A stretch of DNA of 64,000 bases from Haladaptatus sp. DYF46 (lineage in GTDB: Archaea > Halobacteriota > Halobacteria > Halobacteriales > Haladaptataceae), in the NCBI RefSeq assembly GCF_021083305.1, contig NZ_JAJFAY010000001.1, positions 1,488,001 to 1,552,000 of the forward strand. Direction: 5' to 3'. Positions 63,594 to 64,000 of this stretch are shown one piece after another. Position 1 is the stretch's first letter. Every line of letters starts with the position of its first letter. The translations under genes and the position numbers were made by a program. A model generated the notes under the pieces. The model was not told where the DNA came from. It did not search any database and was given only the letters and a program-made list of their open reading frames with translations.

Positions 63594-64000
63594 ATGAAAC
63601 GGCGACGGCTCCTCGCGGTCGGTGGAGCGGCCCTGTCCGGCGAGTGTCTCGGACGCGCCGCCCTCGACGTCGGTGGCTCCGAATCCCCCGAGACGTTCGG
63701 ACCGGACGAGGTTCAGCGCCGAATGTCGCTGGCAGGTGTGGACGAGGTTCCGAAAAAATACGGCGTTCGAATCGACGTGGAACTGCTGAACGGGGCCGTC
63801 ACGGCCGCGGACACCGCCCATCTTCGCGTGACGGTGACGAACGAAGGGGAGAAACGACGGTTCTCCGCGGGCGAGGGAATGTGCAACCCATTCAACCGCG
63901 ACGAAGGCAAGAGTGAGACGTCGGGATTGTGGCTCCACGAACCGAAAGACACGAAGTGGATCGAGCGGAAGGGCGACCGCTGGACGCGGGACAGAGATCA
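63594..64000 (+). CDS. secreted/lipoprotein-like protein, N-terminal part
   Basis: The first 135 residues are in the window and the gene runs off the right edge. It starts MKRRRLLAVGGAALSGECLG, which looks like a twin-Arg-type or Sec lipoprotein signal, but a Glu stands between the usual SG and Cys, so the lipobox is imperfect. After residue 60 a beta-sandwich-like region (HLRVTVTNEG) begins. A CTTATG box (63565-63570) lies 24-29 nt upstream, so the message is nearly leaderless. No function is recognised. Confidence 0.72.
   Translation, partial: MKRRRLLAVGGAALSGECLGRAALDVGGSESPETFGPDEVQRRMSLAGVDEVPKKYGVRIDVELLNGAVTAADTAHLRVTVTNEGEKRRFSAGEGMCNPFNRDEGKSETSGLWLHEPKDTKWIERKGDRWTRDRD

Noticed and set aside
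1-64000. CRISPR arrays and intact insertion sequences
   Set aside because: No run of evenly spaced direct repeats and no transposase motif was seen anywhere in the window.

Overview
The window is chromosomal DNA from a halophilic archaeon (class Halobacteria). The evidence is high GC, strongly Asp/Glu-rich proteins, TATA boxes 25-35 nt upstream of many starts with little or no leader, archaeal-type housekeeping genes (ribosomal protein S17e, thermosome, archaeal-type ProRS) and families known mainly from haloarchaea (GfcR, HTH_10 'bat'-type regulators, HalOD1, ThiD-ThiN fusion, Gfo6-like sugar dehydrogenase). I cannot name the genus from sequence alone. I saw no tRNA or rRNA gene, CRISPR array or intact insertion sequence.

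Layout. 1-6.5 kb: the end of an S9 peptidase, a BNR-repeat protein, an MFS transporter, S17e, an Azf-like sugar-phosphate dehydrogenase, a small membrane protein and a GH15 glucoamylase-like enzyme. 6.5-12 kb: a haloarchaeal hypothetical, the mismatch endonuclease NucS convergent with a first MutS, an ABM-fold protein and a CBS-less IMPDH/GMP-reductase family enzyme. 12-17 kb: a structured intergenic repeat (copy A), then an operon of two tandem AIR-synthase-like proteins, ThiD-ThiN and an LLM-type flavin/F420 oxidoreductase. 17-22 kb: a lipoprotein, a decayed four-helix copper-binding protein gene, an arylsulfotransferase-like membrane protein and a second MutS.

22-32 kb looks like an accessory block between the second mutS and mutL. 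It holds a lipoprotein, a two-gene module of a DUF7504-like protein and a CHAT (caspase-like) protein, a facing tiny DUF7503-like membrane peptide in AT-rich DNA, an RNA-ligase-like protein, a large PAS/GAF/HTH_10 sensor-regulator and three tiny genes (HalOD1, a zinc-ribbon protein, a 47-aa protein). mutL, with an intact endonuclease motif, begins at 32.3 kb. 34-41 kb: a CPBP protease, an HTH regulator, membrane proteins, a methyltransferase, a PAPS-reductase-like PP-loop protein followed by three large perfect hairpins, a CGFS glutaredoxin and small conserved genes.

41-46.8 kb: the glucose dehydrogenase-gfcR operon with a likely operator at its promoter, a Gfo6-like sugar dehydrogenase, arylamine N-acetyltransferase, an FMN reductase and a third AIR-synthase-like protein. 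47-64 kb: thermosome, an SDR epimerase, a GNAT-zinc ribbon fusion, glutamate synthase (GltB) with an Lrp regulator upstream, PPK1, a metallophosphatase, an acyl-CoA synthetase, ProRS, two more copies of the structured repeat (B intact, C internally deleted), a Nudix hydrolase and the start of a secreted protein.

The two strongest leads are the 330-nt repeat family, whose hairpins keep their shape while their sequence changes, and the DUF7504/CHAT/DUF7503 module, whose CHAT gene changes base composition near its 3' end. The co-occurrence of NucS with two MutS and an endonuclease-type MutL in 27 kb is also notable.
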